Assembly: GCF_039595935.1 (NCBI RefSeq)
Contig: NZ_JBCNKR010000004.1
Coordinates: forward strand, 929,001-993,000
Direction of reading: 5' to 3'
DNA length: 64,000 nt
From: Flavobacterium sp.
Lineage (GTDB): Bacteria; Bacteroidota; Bacteroidia; Flavobacteriales; Flavobacteriaceae
Under the pieces are notes generated by a model that was not told the DNA's origin, did no database searches, and saw only the letters and a list, made by a program, of their open reading frames with translations. Made by a program: the position numbers and the translations under genes. Numbering within the stretch: position 1 is the stretch's first letter; each line of letters starts with the position of its first letter. Shown piece after piece: positions 44,927-55,100 of this stretch.

Positions 44927-44994
44927 TTTATAATTTGTGGGGCTAATATAAAAATTGATTTTTCAGAGCGCTAAGGTACGAAGTTTTTTTATTT

Positions 44995-45147
44995 GTTGTT
45001 TCAGGTTTGAAGTTTCAGGTTTCAGGTTTCAAGTTGTCAGGCTGAGCGAAGTTGAAGCTCTTGTCACTTAAATGCCCTTCGACTTCGCTCAGGGTGACAT
45101 TCGGATATTCAAGTTCCAACAACTTGAAACCTTAAACTTGAAACAAA
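44995..45147. repeat. Composite nested palindrome between pyrB and the small gene
   Basis: Outer arms are GTTTCAGGTTTCAGGTTTCA-type tandem words (45000-45035) and AACTTGAAACCTTAAACTTG-type words (45118-45145). Inside lies copy 3 of the CCTGAGCGAAG palindrome (45033-45099). Confidence 0.8.
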
Positions 45148-45148
45148 A

Positions 45149-46075
45149 CTATTGAATCTTAGAAGCCAAAAGATAAATAACCGCCATTCTAATCGCTACA
45201 CCATTTTCAACCTGATTTAGAATTACAGAATAATCAGAATCTGCAACTTCAGAAGTAATCTCTACTCCTCTGTTGATTGGTCCCGGGTGCATGATTACGA
45301 TTTCTTTTCCAAGAGAATCCAAAAGCGGTTTATCAACTCCGTATTGTTGTGCATATTCACGTGTAGATGGGAAGAAATTCACATCCATACGTTCGTTTTG
45401 TACACGAAGCATATTCGCAACGTCACACCATTCAAGAGCTTTTCTTAAATTCGGTTCAACCGTAACTCCAAGTGATTCGATATATCTCGGAATCAATGTT
45501 TTTGGTCCGCAGACTTTTACTTCTGCGCCTTGCATTTGTAAAGCATATATGTTGGATAAGGCAACTCTCGAATGTAGAATATCGCCTACAATAACTACTT
45601 TTTTTCCGGCAACATCGCCTAGTTTTTCTCTGATAGAATAACTATCTAACAAAGCCTGAGTTGGGTGTTCGTGCGCTCCGTCTCCGGCATTTACAATACT
45701 GGCTTTAACGTTTTTAGATAAAAAATAAGCCGCTCCGGGATTGGAGTGGCGCATTACAACCATATCCACTTTCATCGAAAGGATATTGTTTACAGTATCA
45801 ATCAAAGTTTCTCCTTTTTTAACTGATGACTGAGCTGCAGAAAAACTGATCACATCTGCAGATAAACGTTTCTGCGCTAATTCAAAGGAAAGTTTGGTTC
45901 TTGTACTGTTTTCGAAGAAAATATTGGCAATGGTAATATCTCGTAATGAAGGAACTTTTTTAATTGGTCGGTTAATGACTTCTTTAAAATGATCTGCCGT
46001 TTCAAAAATCAGGTTAATATCATTCTCGTTGATATATTTTATTCCTAATAAATGATTTACGCTTAATTCTTTCAT
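45149..46075 (-). CDS. pyrB: Aspartate carbamoyltransferase catalytic subunit
   Basis: 308 residues. Catalyses carbamoyl phosphate plus aspartate to N-carbamoyl aspartate, first committed step of pyrimidine synthesis. The carbamoyl phosphate motif FENSTRTKLSFE, the loop SSVKKGETLIDT, HPTQALLD and MHPGPINRGVEI are all intact. No regulatory pyrI is adjacent. It follows pyrR by 102 bp; the spacer holds an inverted repeat (46079-46177). Confidence 0.95.
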   Translation of the reverse strand: MKELSVNHLLGIKYINENDINLIFETADHFKEVINRPIKKVPSLRDITIANIFFENSTRTKLSFELAQKRLSADVISFSAAQSSVKKGETLIDTVNNILSMKVDMVVMRHSNPGAAYFLSKNVKASIVNAGDGAHEHPTQALLDSYSIREKLGDVAGKKVVIVGDILHSRVALSNIYALQMQGAEVKVCGPKTLIPRYIESLGVTVEPNLRKALEWCDVANMLRVQNERMDVNFFPSTREYAQQYGVDKPLLDSLGKEIVIMHPGPINRGVEITSEVADSDYSVILNQVENGVAIRMAVIYLLASKIQ

Positions 46076-46078
46076 TTG

Positions 46079-46177
46079 TATTGTTTATTTGTTTAATCGT
46101 TGAATTGTTTAATCGTTTTTTTAATCGCTTAATCTGTGTTATTACCGATTAAACAATTAACCGGTTAACCGATTAAA
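46079..46177. repeat. GTTTAATCG inverted repeat between pyrR and pyrB
   Basis: Left words TTTAATCGTTGAATTGTTTA and right words CGATTAAACAATTAACCGGT are reverse complements in part and form a hairpin. There is no T-run after it and no match to a PyrR-binding loop that I can recognise, so it looks like another dispersed palindrome. Confidence 0.65.
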
Positions 46178-46717
46178 CTAATTTGTCACCAAGTGAACAA
46201 CATCTTCGCCGTCATTTTCTTTCCAGCTCACTATTACTTTTTCACCATTGATAGCATCTACCTGACGGCCTCTGTAATCGGGCTGAATTGGTAAATGACG
46301 ACTGAAACGTCTGTCTATTAAAACTAACAATTCAATTTCCGAAGGTCTTCCGAAAGATTGAATGGCAGTTAAGGCAGAACGAATGCTTCTTCCTGTAAAC
46401 AAAACGTCATCGATAAAAATGACTTTTTTGTCTTCGACTATAAAATTGATTTGGGTTTTATTAGCTTCTAGTGGTTTCTCAGTTCTACGAAAATCATCTC
46501 TAAAGAAAGTAATATCTAAATACCCCAAAGAAATTTCAGGAACTTGGTATTCGTTTTCTAATATTTGTTTTAAACGTTCAGCTAAAAAAACGCCTCTTGG
46601 CTGAATTCCCACTAAAATAGTTTCAGAGAAATCAAGATGTTTTTCGATCAACTGACAAGCCAAACGATGGAGTATGATAGTAACTTCTTTCGAATTAAGT
46701 AATACTTTTTGACTCAT
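46178..46717 (-). CDS. pyrR: Bifunctional pyr regulator / uracil phosphoribosyltransferase
   Basis: 179 residues from the ATG at 46715-46717. A longer frame from 46744 would add MRNQTLQSL, but that region overlaps a -7 promoter match, so the shorter start is preferred. PyrR regulates pyrimidine genes in Firmicutes by RNA attenuation and has UPRTase activity. Visible motifs are the PRPP-binding loop VIFIDDVLFTGRSIRSAL and the N-terminal ILHRLACQLIEKH; LVGIQPRGVFLAERL is also typical. It precedes pyrB on the same strand. Confidence 0.9.
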   Translation of the reverse strand: MSQKVLLNSKEVTIILHRLACQLIEKHLDFSETILVGIQPRGVFLAERLKQILENEYQVPEISLGYLDITFFRDDFRRTEKPLEANKTQINFIVEDKKVIFIDDVLFTGRSIRSALTAIQSFGRPSEIELLVLIDRRFSRHLPIQPDYRGRQVDAINGEKVIVSWKENDGEDVVHLVTN

Positions 46718-46741
46718 AAGTGATTGTAATGTTTGGTTGCG

Positions 46742-46749
46742 CAAATATA
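46742..46749 (-). promoter_or_regulatory. Candidate -7 element of the pyrR-pyrB operon
   Basis: TATATTTG on the minus strand matches TAnnTTTG, 25 bp before the preferred pyrR start. No clear -33 element. Confidence 0.45.
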
Positions 46750-46899
46750 CGGAATCTGATTTTATTTGTTGGGGTGTTGGGGTTGGAAAATATTTTATTA
46801 TCGATTTCCTAATTTTTTTTTAAATATCAAGAAACATATTACATTTTAAAGCTAAAAATCTATATTTTAGCGAGATACCAAAAACTAACTTATTAAACC

Positions 46900-48228
46900 A
46901 TGGAAACAACCTCTATTAAAAATATTAGAACTATTCGTGATGAAATTCGAGATAAAATCAAAACTGCACCAATTCGAGAAAACAAAGACAATACATATGG
47001 AAGTGAAAATGAATACACATACAAAGGACTTATTATAGGAATTGAAAATCTTCTTATTGATATTACAACTTTAGCAAAATCTCCAAATAAATTCTTAGCG
47101 CTTTCAACCTATTCCGAAAGAAGCACTATTCATAATTATCTAGACGTAATAAATACATATTTTCAAACTCCAAACAATTATATATCACAATTCGAAGCTT
47201 TAAAAATACTATTGAGAAGCTTTAATATTAGAAACACAACAGAACGCCAAATTGAATTCGAACAAGAAATTGGAAATATTTCTCGACTTAAAATTGAAGC
47301 TCAAGAAAATTTAGAATTAATTAAAACTACTAAAGAAAATATTGAATCTGATAACGAAACAATAAATGAAAATATTACTTCTTCAAAAGAAAAATTAGAA
47401 AAAATCGAAAATGAATTAGAAATAATATTAAAACGAAGAGATGAATTAATTTCAGAATCAGAAAAGATAAAAATTTATACTAACGAACTCTCAGTTGTAA
47501 GAGCAACAGCAAATAAAAATTTACAAGCTATAACTTTATCCACTAACGAAAGTAAATCAAATGAAAAGTTAATTGCATCTTTTGCAAACAAAGTTCAAGA
47601 TCGAGAAAAAAAATTAACAGAATTAGAATTTGCTACAGAAGAAAATTCTAAAAAATTAGCAGAATATGAATCAGAGAGAGAAAACATAATTAATGAAGCT
47701 AAAAATTTAATTGATTCTGCTAAACAGGCCCTAAATTATAAGACTGCTGAAGGCATTAGTGCTTCATTTCAAGTACAATATAATAAAGCAAACGATAAAT
47801 GGATTTTTGGAAGCTGGATAACTGGAGCTATTTTATGTTTAATTACATCAATATCCATTGGCATTTGGATCGTAACAGAAATCACTGATGATACTTTTAT
47901 ATTTATTGCAAGGGTTTCATTATTACCTTTTCCAATTATTGGAGCTATTTTTTGTGCAAATCAATATATAAGACAAAAAAATATAATTGAAGATTACGCT
48001 TATAAAATGGTACTTGCTAAATCTATCGTCGGTTTTTCAGAGCAACTCAAAAAGAATTGTAGTGAAGATAATGCCGAATACATTCATTACATAAAAACGG
48101 CTTTAGAAGAAATCCACAAAGATCCTCTAAGAAAAAGAGTTTTTTCAGAGAGTTCAAAATCTGGGAATGTTAATTTAACTCAAATTGGTGATTTAGTTGA
48201 AAAACTTTCTAAAGCTGTTAAACCATGA
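46900..48228 (+). CDS. Coiled-coil membrane protein of unknown role
   Basis: 442 residues. An N-terminal helical region (1-120) is followed by a long coiled coil rich in Glu, Lys, Asn and Ile (about 125-285), two transmembrane helices (about 305-327 and 335-352), and a C-terminal cytoplasmic tail with IRQKNIIEDYAYKMVLAKSI and YIKTALEEIHKDPLRKR. The tail resembles a pattern seen in two-helix coiled-coil proteins scattered through bacterial accessory DNA; I cannot name a family. Codon use looks more AT-rich than that of neighbouring genes. It diverges from pyrR. Confidence 0.7.
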   Translation: METTSIKNIRTIRDEIRDKIKTAPIRENKDNTYGSENEYTYKGLIIGIENLLIDITTLAKSPNKFLALSTYSERSTIHNYLDVINTYFQTPNNYISQFEALKILLRSFNIRNTTERQIEFEQEIGNISRLKIEAQENLELIKTTKENIESDNETINENITSSKEKLEKIENELEIILKRRDELISESEKIKIYTNELSVVRATANKNLQAITLSTNESKSNEKLIASFANKVQDREKKLTELEFATEENSKKLAEYESERENIINEAKNLIDSAKQALNYKTAEGISASFQVQYNKANDKWIFGSWITGAILCLITSISIGIWIVTEITDDTFIFIARVSLLPFPIIGAIFCANQYIRQKNIIEDYAYKMVLAKSIVGFSEQLKKNCSEDNAEYIHYIKTALEEIHKDPLRKRVFSESSKSGNVNLTQIGDLVEKLSKAVKP

Positions 48229-48252
48229 TTTTAAAAAAAAATTATTGAGATA

Positions 48253-48300
48253 ATCCTAAAACATTCTCAAAAAATTCTATAACAAATTTTTCTGATTCTC
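48253..48300 (+). repeat. 48-bp direct repeat, left copy
   Basis: Starts ATCCTAAAACATTCTCAAAA. Matches 48701-48748 at 43 of 48 positions. It lies 24 bp after the stop of the coiled-coil gene. Confidence 0.85.
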
Positions 48301-48317
48301 TAAAACTAAAAAAACCA

Positions 48318-48707
48318 ATGTTCCAAAGCTATCTAACAAAACCTAAAAATATTTTTCTATTAGATAGCTTTGGAGCATTGCTTACTTCCATTATACTCTT
48401 TTTTATACTTAGAAATTTCAATGACTTTTTCGGCTTACCAAAAGATATTTTCGAATACCTTTCAATTATTGCATTCGCATTTTTTGTTTATTCCCTCAGT
48501 TACTATTTTTTAGTCAAACAAAATTGGAAACCATTTCTAAAAATAATCTGTACAGCTAACATTCTTTATTGCATCCTAACATTTGGCATTTTAATTTACA
48601 ATTATGAAAGCGTTTCTATTTTTGGGATTATTTACTTTCTAGCAGAAATAGTTGTAATTACTGGACTTGTCATTTTAGAAATGAAAATTATAAAATCCAA
48701 ATCCTAA
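48318..48707 (+). CDS. Small four-helix membrane protein
   Basis: 129 residues with four hydrophobic helices (about 17-35, 44-68, 76-97, 103-125). No known family recognised. The gene is bracketed by 48-bp direct repeats, and the right repeat covers its stop codon. Start codon follows a short AT-rich leader; no clear ribosome site, as usual in this phylum. Confidence 0.65.
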   Translation: MFQSYLTKPKNIFLLDSFGALLTSIILFFILRNFNDFFGLPKDIFEYLSIIAFAFFVYSLSYYFLVKQNWKPFLKIICTANILYCILTFGILIYNYESVSIFGIIYFLAEIVVITGLVILEMKIIKSKS

Positions 48708-48748
48708 AACATTTCCAAAAAATTCTATAACACATTTTCCTAATTCTC
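48701..48748 (+). repeat. 48-bp direct repeat, right copy
   Basis: Starts ATCCTAAAACATTTCCAAAA. It contains the stop codon of the 129-residue membrane gene. Confidence 0.85.
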
Positions 48749-48786
48749 GAAGTAATTTTAATAAACAAATTTAAAAACTCAGAATC

Positions 48787-48960
48787 ATGCAAAATAAAAT
48801 ACTAAGATTGTTAATGGTATTCGTAATACTATTTTCATTTACAAGCTGTGAATTAGTTGGAGACATTTTTAAAGCCGGAATGGGATTCGGGATATTTATC
48901 GTAATTTTTGTTGTTGCGATTATCATCTGGATTTTTGCAAAAATGTTCGGCAGTAAATAG
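48787..48960 (+). CDS. Small lipoprotein-like membrane protein
   Basis: 57 residues, MQNKILRLLMVFVILFSFTS then C (lipobox FTSC, Cys at 21), then a hydrophobic helix (GFGIFIVIFVVAIIIWIFAK) and a short basic end. Small proteins of this kind are frequent in Flavobacteriia and are sometimes labelled phosphatidate cytidylyltransferase in error. A strong terminator follows 15-20 bp after the stop, which supports it as a real gene. Confidence 0.75.
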   Translation: MQNKILRLLMVFVILFSFTSCELVGDIFKAGMGFGIFIVIFVVAIIIWIFAKMFGSK

Positions 48961-48975
48961 TTATCAATTATCAAT

Positions 48976-49021
48976 AAAAAAATCCCAAATTCCAATTAAA
49001 CTTAGAGTTTGGGATTTTTTA
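48976..49021. terminator. Bidirectional terminator between convergent genes
   Basis: The stem AATCCCAAA / TTTGGGATT has an 18-bp loop and is flanked by A- and T-runs. It separates the small lipoprotein from the ABC-F gene. Confidence 0.8.
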
Positions 49022-49028
49022 TGGATGT

Positions 49029-49112
49029 GAAACTTTGTCAAAGTTTAAAACTTTGACAAAGTTGTAAAGTCAAAAATTGGAATTTGGAATTTGGAATTTG
49101 GAATTTCAAAAA
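49029..49112. repeat. AACTTTGTCAAAGTT palindrome and GGAATTT tandem repeat
   Basis: AACTTTGTCAAAGTTT faces AAACTTTGACAAAGTT (about 49030-49063). It is followed by four copies of a TTGGAAT word (about 49076-49105). Confidence 0.75.
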
Positions 49113-50789
<1,677 letters not shown>

Positions 50790-50886
50790 GATGCTAAGGG
50801 ACTAAGGTTTTTTATGCTGGTGTGGGTTTCTCGCAAAGTCGCGAAGGCGCAGAGTTTTGTTTTATGCTGTTGATCGTCAAGCGATC

Positions 50887-50989
50887 TTGTCATTTCGACG
50901 AAGGAGAAATCTGCACGAGAAGCTCTACAAAGATTGGACTTTCGTTGCGGAGTTACTTGCGGAGATTTCTCCTTCGTCGAAATGACAAA
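50887..50989. repeat. Palindromic element, GTCATTTCGACGAAG family, copy 2
   Basis: TTGTCATTTCGACGAAGGAG...is mirrored by ...CTCCTTCGTCGAAATGACAA across about 55 bp, with further pairing of GAAATCTGC/GCGGAGATTTC-type words inside. Confidence 0.85.
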
Positions 50990-51006
50990 CTGTGTCTTTA
51001 ATTCAG

Positions 51007-51780
51007 CTAAAGTTTACTTTCTTTCGCTAAAGCCACTTCAAGGCTTTCAAAATTTGGAAGCACTTTTGCAATCATTCCTTCTTTGTTCAGAATAAAATGT
51101 GTTGGAAAAGAATTCAACTGCAAAGCTTCATTCATATATTCTTTCATGTCTGGAATTACAGAATATGAAAGTGGTTTTCTGGCTAAAAATGTTTTTAATT
51201 GCTCTGCTGAATCTTCGGCTAAACTCATAAAAACAATGTCTTTTCTGTCTTTATATTCTTCAACTAGTTTGTTAACTTGAGGAAATTCTCTAATACAAGG
51301 TGTACAGTGAATGTACCAGCATTTTATCACGATAATTTTCCCTTTCATGGATTCGTTGGTTACCAAATTTCCTTCTAAATCTTTAAATGAAAATTGCGGA
51401 AAAGCCGTTCCTTCCATTTTATAATTTTTAAAAGCATCAAAACCGATTTGATTGATTGTTGCTTTTATACTTGTATCGGCTTTTGGCTGAATTTTGAATA
51501 GTTTGTAATAGTAAATTCCATCATCTGATTTTAATCGGATTGGGATGAAATTTCCATTTGCTAATTGATCTAAAAAGGCTTCTTTTGAAATTTCTTTTGA
51601 AGCAGAATCAAACGCAATAAAATCTCTCGAAAGCATTATATTCTTGCTTTGATACGCTGACCAATCGCCAAAAGTTTTTTGAATTTGAATTGGATTGACT
51701 TCGGGATTTCCGAATTTGTTTTGGCTGAAAGAAGTTGCAAAAATTAAAAAAGCGATTATTATGTTGAATGATTTCTTCAT
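51007..51780 (-). CDS. TlpA-like thioredoxin-domain protein
   Basis: 257 residues. A signal peptide (to about SFSQ20) sends it to the periplasm. An N-terminal segment of about 115 residues with no known domain is followed by a TlpA/ResA-type thioredoxin fold with the active-site motif CTPC in KCWYIHCTPCIREFPQ (about residue 155), preceded by FPQFSFKDLEGNLVTNES and followed by a cis-Pro loop SFPTHFILNKEG. Such proteins keep periplasmic cysteines reduced. Substrate unknown; no cytochrome maturation genes are adjacent. Confidence 0.85.
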   Translation of the reverse strand: MKKSFNIIIAFLIFATSFSQNKFGNPEVNPIQIQKTFGDWSAYQSKNIMLSRDFIAFDSASKEISKEAFLDQLANGNFIPIRLKSDDGIYYYKLFKIQPKADTSIKATINQIGFDAFKNYKMEGTAFPQFSFKDLEGNLVTNESMKGKIIVIKCWYIHCTPCIREFPQVNKLVEEYKDRKDIVFMSLAEDSAEQLKTFLARKPLSYSVIPDMKEYMNEALQLNSFPTHFILNKEGMIAKVLPNFESLEVALAKESKL

Positions 51781-51805
51781 GAAGTTTATTCGATAATTCC
51801 GGAAT

Positions 51806-51835
51806 CAAAAGTACAATTTTTAACCGCAAAGAACA
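51806..51835 (-). promoter_or_regulatory. Candidate promoter of the TlpA-like gene
   Basis: TACTTTTG on the minus strand (51806-51813) is preceded by a TTTG about 22 bp upstream, within the loose range for Bacteroidota promoters. It lies 26 bp before the start codon. Confidence 0.5.
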
Positions 51836-51877
51836 CAAAGGTTTTTCACAAAGAACGCAAAGTTCAAATTTTGTATT

Positions 51878-51981
51878 TGTCATCTCAACGAAGGAGAGAT
51901 CGCACAAAAAAGTCCGCAAAGAAAATTTCCAATCTTTATCGATTCACTAGTGTGATCTCTCCTTACGTCGAGATGACAAGA
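51878..51981. repeat. Palindromic element, GTCATTTCGACGAAG family, copy 3
   Basis: TGTCATCTCAACGAAGGAGA is mirrored by TCTCCTTACGTCGAGATGAC; a diverged copy with matching changes in part of both arms. The rest of the 51781-52179 spacer holds a terminator and nothing else recognised. Confidence 0.8.
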
Positions 51982-52001
51982 TTGTGTTTGCTTTATTACA
52001 T

Positions 52002-52033
52002 AAAAAAAACCCGACAATAAAATTGTCGGGTTC
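52002..52033 (-). terminator. Terminator at the end of the chitin locus
   Basis: The stem AACCCGACAAT / ATTGTCGGGTT with loop AAAA is followed, on the minus strand, by a T-run. It lies about 150 bp after the chitinase stop. Confidence 0.8.
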
Positions 52034-52179
52034 ATAATGCGCTAGTTGAGGCAAAAACCAAATAACAAATTACCTCAATTCACAGCATTTATTCGAAATA
52101 AAAATAGTTAAAACATAAATAACCAAACTCAATTTTAACCGTCCCAAATTTTTTATTTCTAAATTTTTAAGCATTTATT

Positions 52180-55100
52180 CTAGTTTAAAAAGTTCATTAC
52201 TTTAAAAGATTTTTTGTTTCCGGATTTGTCTGTTACTACAACTAAAAACAATTGTTTAGATGAGAAACTGTGGCTCTGAAGCAATACTTCTTTATTGTTT
52301 TGAACATTTCTGTGACTTACTATATTTTGTCCTAATATGTTGAATACATCAACTTGTGCAATCTCTTCGTTTTCATTTGAAACTGATAATGCATTGTTTT
52401 TGAAATATGCTATCGTTGCAGTATTTTTTGAAGAAATATCATCAAGTGCTAATGTTTTTGCTGCTGACTGCGAAGCGAAATAAGCGGCATACGCTTTAGA
52501 CAATTCAGATGAATTACCACAAGAAGAGGCATCCCAGTTTACAGACCAAGTCATTAATCCTCTTAAAGAAGGATATGGACCGCCTGGCTGCATAGTGTAT
52601 GTTCTTCCTGAAAAAGTAGTTCCGGTTCTTAAATAATGCATGGCATTAATTCCTTCTTGAGGTGTTAAATAACCACTTCCTGCTGCACTCGGACAAGCTG
52701 GTAAGGCAATCAAAACTTTCGAAGCTGGTAAACCATCAAAATGCATTCCTGTTGAAGCAATGTTATATCCTTTGATTATCATATCTGTTAGAGCAGTTAC
52801 CATGTTTGATTTCTTAGCTGATCCATAATATTGACCATCTAATCCGTTTTCTCCTCCTGTATTATATAATTGTACCGCTAACAAATCTAATTCGTTACGT
52901 AAGTTTTGAATAATTGGAAGGAAAGAACCAAAAGTATCCGTATAAGTAGTATATCCTCCTTGTACGTATTGCGTTTCAGGAGCTGCTGTTAATAAGAATC
53001 CAGGGCCATAGTAAGCTTTTAATTCTTTGAAAGCATCAACTACATTTTTTAGTCTTGGATAAGCCGAAATACCCGCATAAGAAATATCTCTTAAATTTCC
53101 TGCACTAAAATTCATCGATCCGCCTTCAAAATCAATATCAACTCCATCAAATTGATATTCATCAATAATGGCTTTTAGACCATTAACAAAAATATTTTTC
53201 TGAGTAACATTCTCTAAAACAACATGACCATTTTGACCTCCAATAGATACAATAACTGGAACACCGCTGTCTCTTAAAGATTTAATATCATTTTTCAACA
53301 ATTGCTTATTGAAAACACCATTCGTCAAATATCTATTATCGTTTGTAGTTAATATTGGCGTATAACCGTCACGATTAACTGTTTCTACGAAAGCATAATC
53401 CACTACGTTAAATTTACTTCCCACCATTTGAGAGAAATATAAGAATGGAGCTCCCGCATTTTCCCAAGAATGTGCATATCCTAAAATAATTTTAGATGGA
53501 AGCGGAATGAATCTATTACCGCTTACTGTAGCAATTTTAATTGTATTGTTTAAGGTAGTTACTCCAGATTGATTATCGGTTGCTTTGATTACAACTGGAT
53601 AATCCTGATAAGCAGATGGTGTAAAATTATAAGTATACGTATTGTTTGTACCCGCTGTCATGTTATATGTACCACCGTTTATGGTGATCGTAACACCTGA
53701 AACCGATCCGTTACTATCAACAGCTGTAACTGAAATTGGTACAACCTGGAAAGAACTTTGGTATATCGTAGTATTCGATGGTGAATTCCAAGTAATTGTT
53801 GGTAATGTATTCGGACAGTTTGCACCTGAACAAGTTAATGTAAAACTATATGTTTTTGATTCTGTTGTTCCGTTTGATGCAGTAGCTGTAACAGTTAAAG
53901 TATGAGAAACTCCAAACTGATTTGCTGCTGGTGTCCAAGTCGATGTATAAGTTCCTGAAGAATTCGTAGCACTTATGGTTTGTCCGTCTAAACTAAATAC
54001 AACAGATGAGATTGTAGTAGCATCAGAAGCACTTAATCCAACAGTTGCAACAAAATTAATAGATGATCCTAAATTTATAGCAATCGACGAAGCTGTTGGC
54101 GCTGTAATGTTAACCACAGGTTTAGTCGTAACAACTGCTTGTCTATTAAAATTATAAATTGTTGGCGTTGTTGGAACTGCAAAATTGGCTAAGTTATTTG
54201 GATAATAAGTCTGTTCACCATTTTCCCATGTATTTAATTTCAAACTTAAAATTTGGTTATAACCTGCTACAACTGAATTATCAAAAGTATAATTTCCTGA
54301 TGCATCTGTTATTGCTAAAACACTTTTCCAGTTGTGCGTGTTATCTGTCCAAGGTAAAACAATCTCAACTTTTGCACCAGCAACAGGAGTTGTTCCATTT
54401 TTAACTGTTCCGCTGATTAAATTTGCCTGAACTTGTGCTGTTTTTGCTGTAGCACTAGTATTAAAGTTGTAAACTGTTGGGTTTGCAGGAACCGCGAAGT
54501 TTGCTAAATTATTTGGATAATAATTTACTTCTCCGTTTTGCCATGTATTCAGTTTTAAACTTGTAATTTGTGAATATCCGTCTATAACTGAATTATCAAA
54601 ACTGTATTTTCCTTGTGAATCTGTTGTTGCTAGAACACTTTTCCAGTTATGCGTGTTGTCTGTCCAAGGTAAAACAATTTCTACTTTTGCACCAGCAACC
54701 GGAGTTGTTCCGTTTTTAACAGTTCCGCTGATTTTACTTGAAGTTGATACAACATCCTGAGTAAAGTTTAATGTTTTATTCGCATTTAAATTAGAATAAA
54801 CTGTTGATGCCGGAGTAAAAGTTTGTCCTGTTAAGGCAGCTGTTACTGTATAATTTCCGCCAGAAGCTAATGTAAGTGTATAAGCTCCGCTTGAATTAGT
54901 TGTTGCTGTAACATTTCCTGCTGTAGAAGCTGCTGTAACTGTTACGCCAGAAACTCCAGTACTTCCGTTAAGAACTGTTCCGCTTACTGTATAAGTTACA
55001 ACTACTGGTCCTTGTGCGAAATTCAACGTTTTGTTTGAATCTATTGCATTGTAAACTGTAGAAGCCGGGGTGTATGAAAATCCAGTTTTTGCAGCAGTAA

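Noticed and set aside
46079..46177. PyrR-type attenuator between pyrR and pyrB
   Set aside because: The hairpin has no T-run and no recognisable PyrR-binding loop; its words resemble other dispersed palindromes.
50887..51981. Insertion sequence remnants around the TlpA-like gene, since palindromes lie on both sides
   Set aside because: The two elements are complete palindromes in themselves, not terminal repeats of one unit, and the gene between is a normal thioredoxin-fold gene with its own promoter.
53642..53905. 87-codon plus-strand frame inside the chitinase
   Set aside because: Antisense to the Ig-like region of chiA; valine-rich by reverse reading of Thr/Asn codons.
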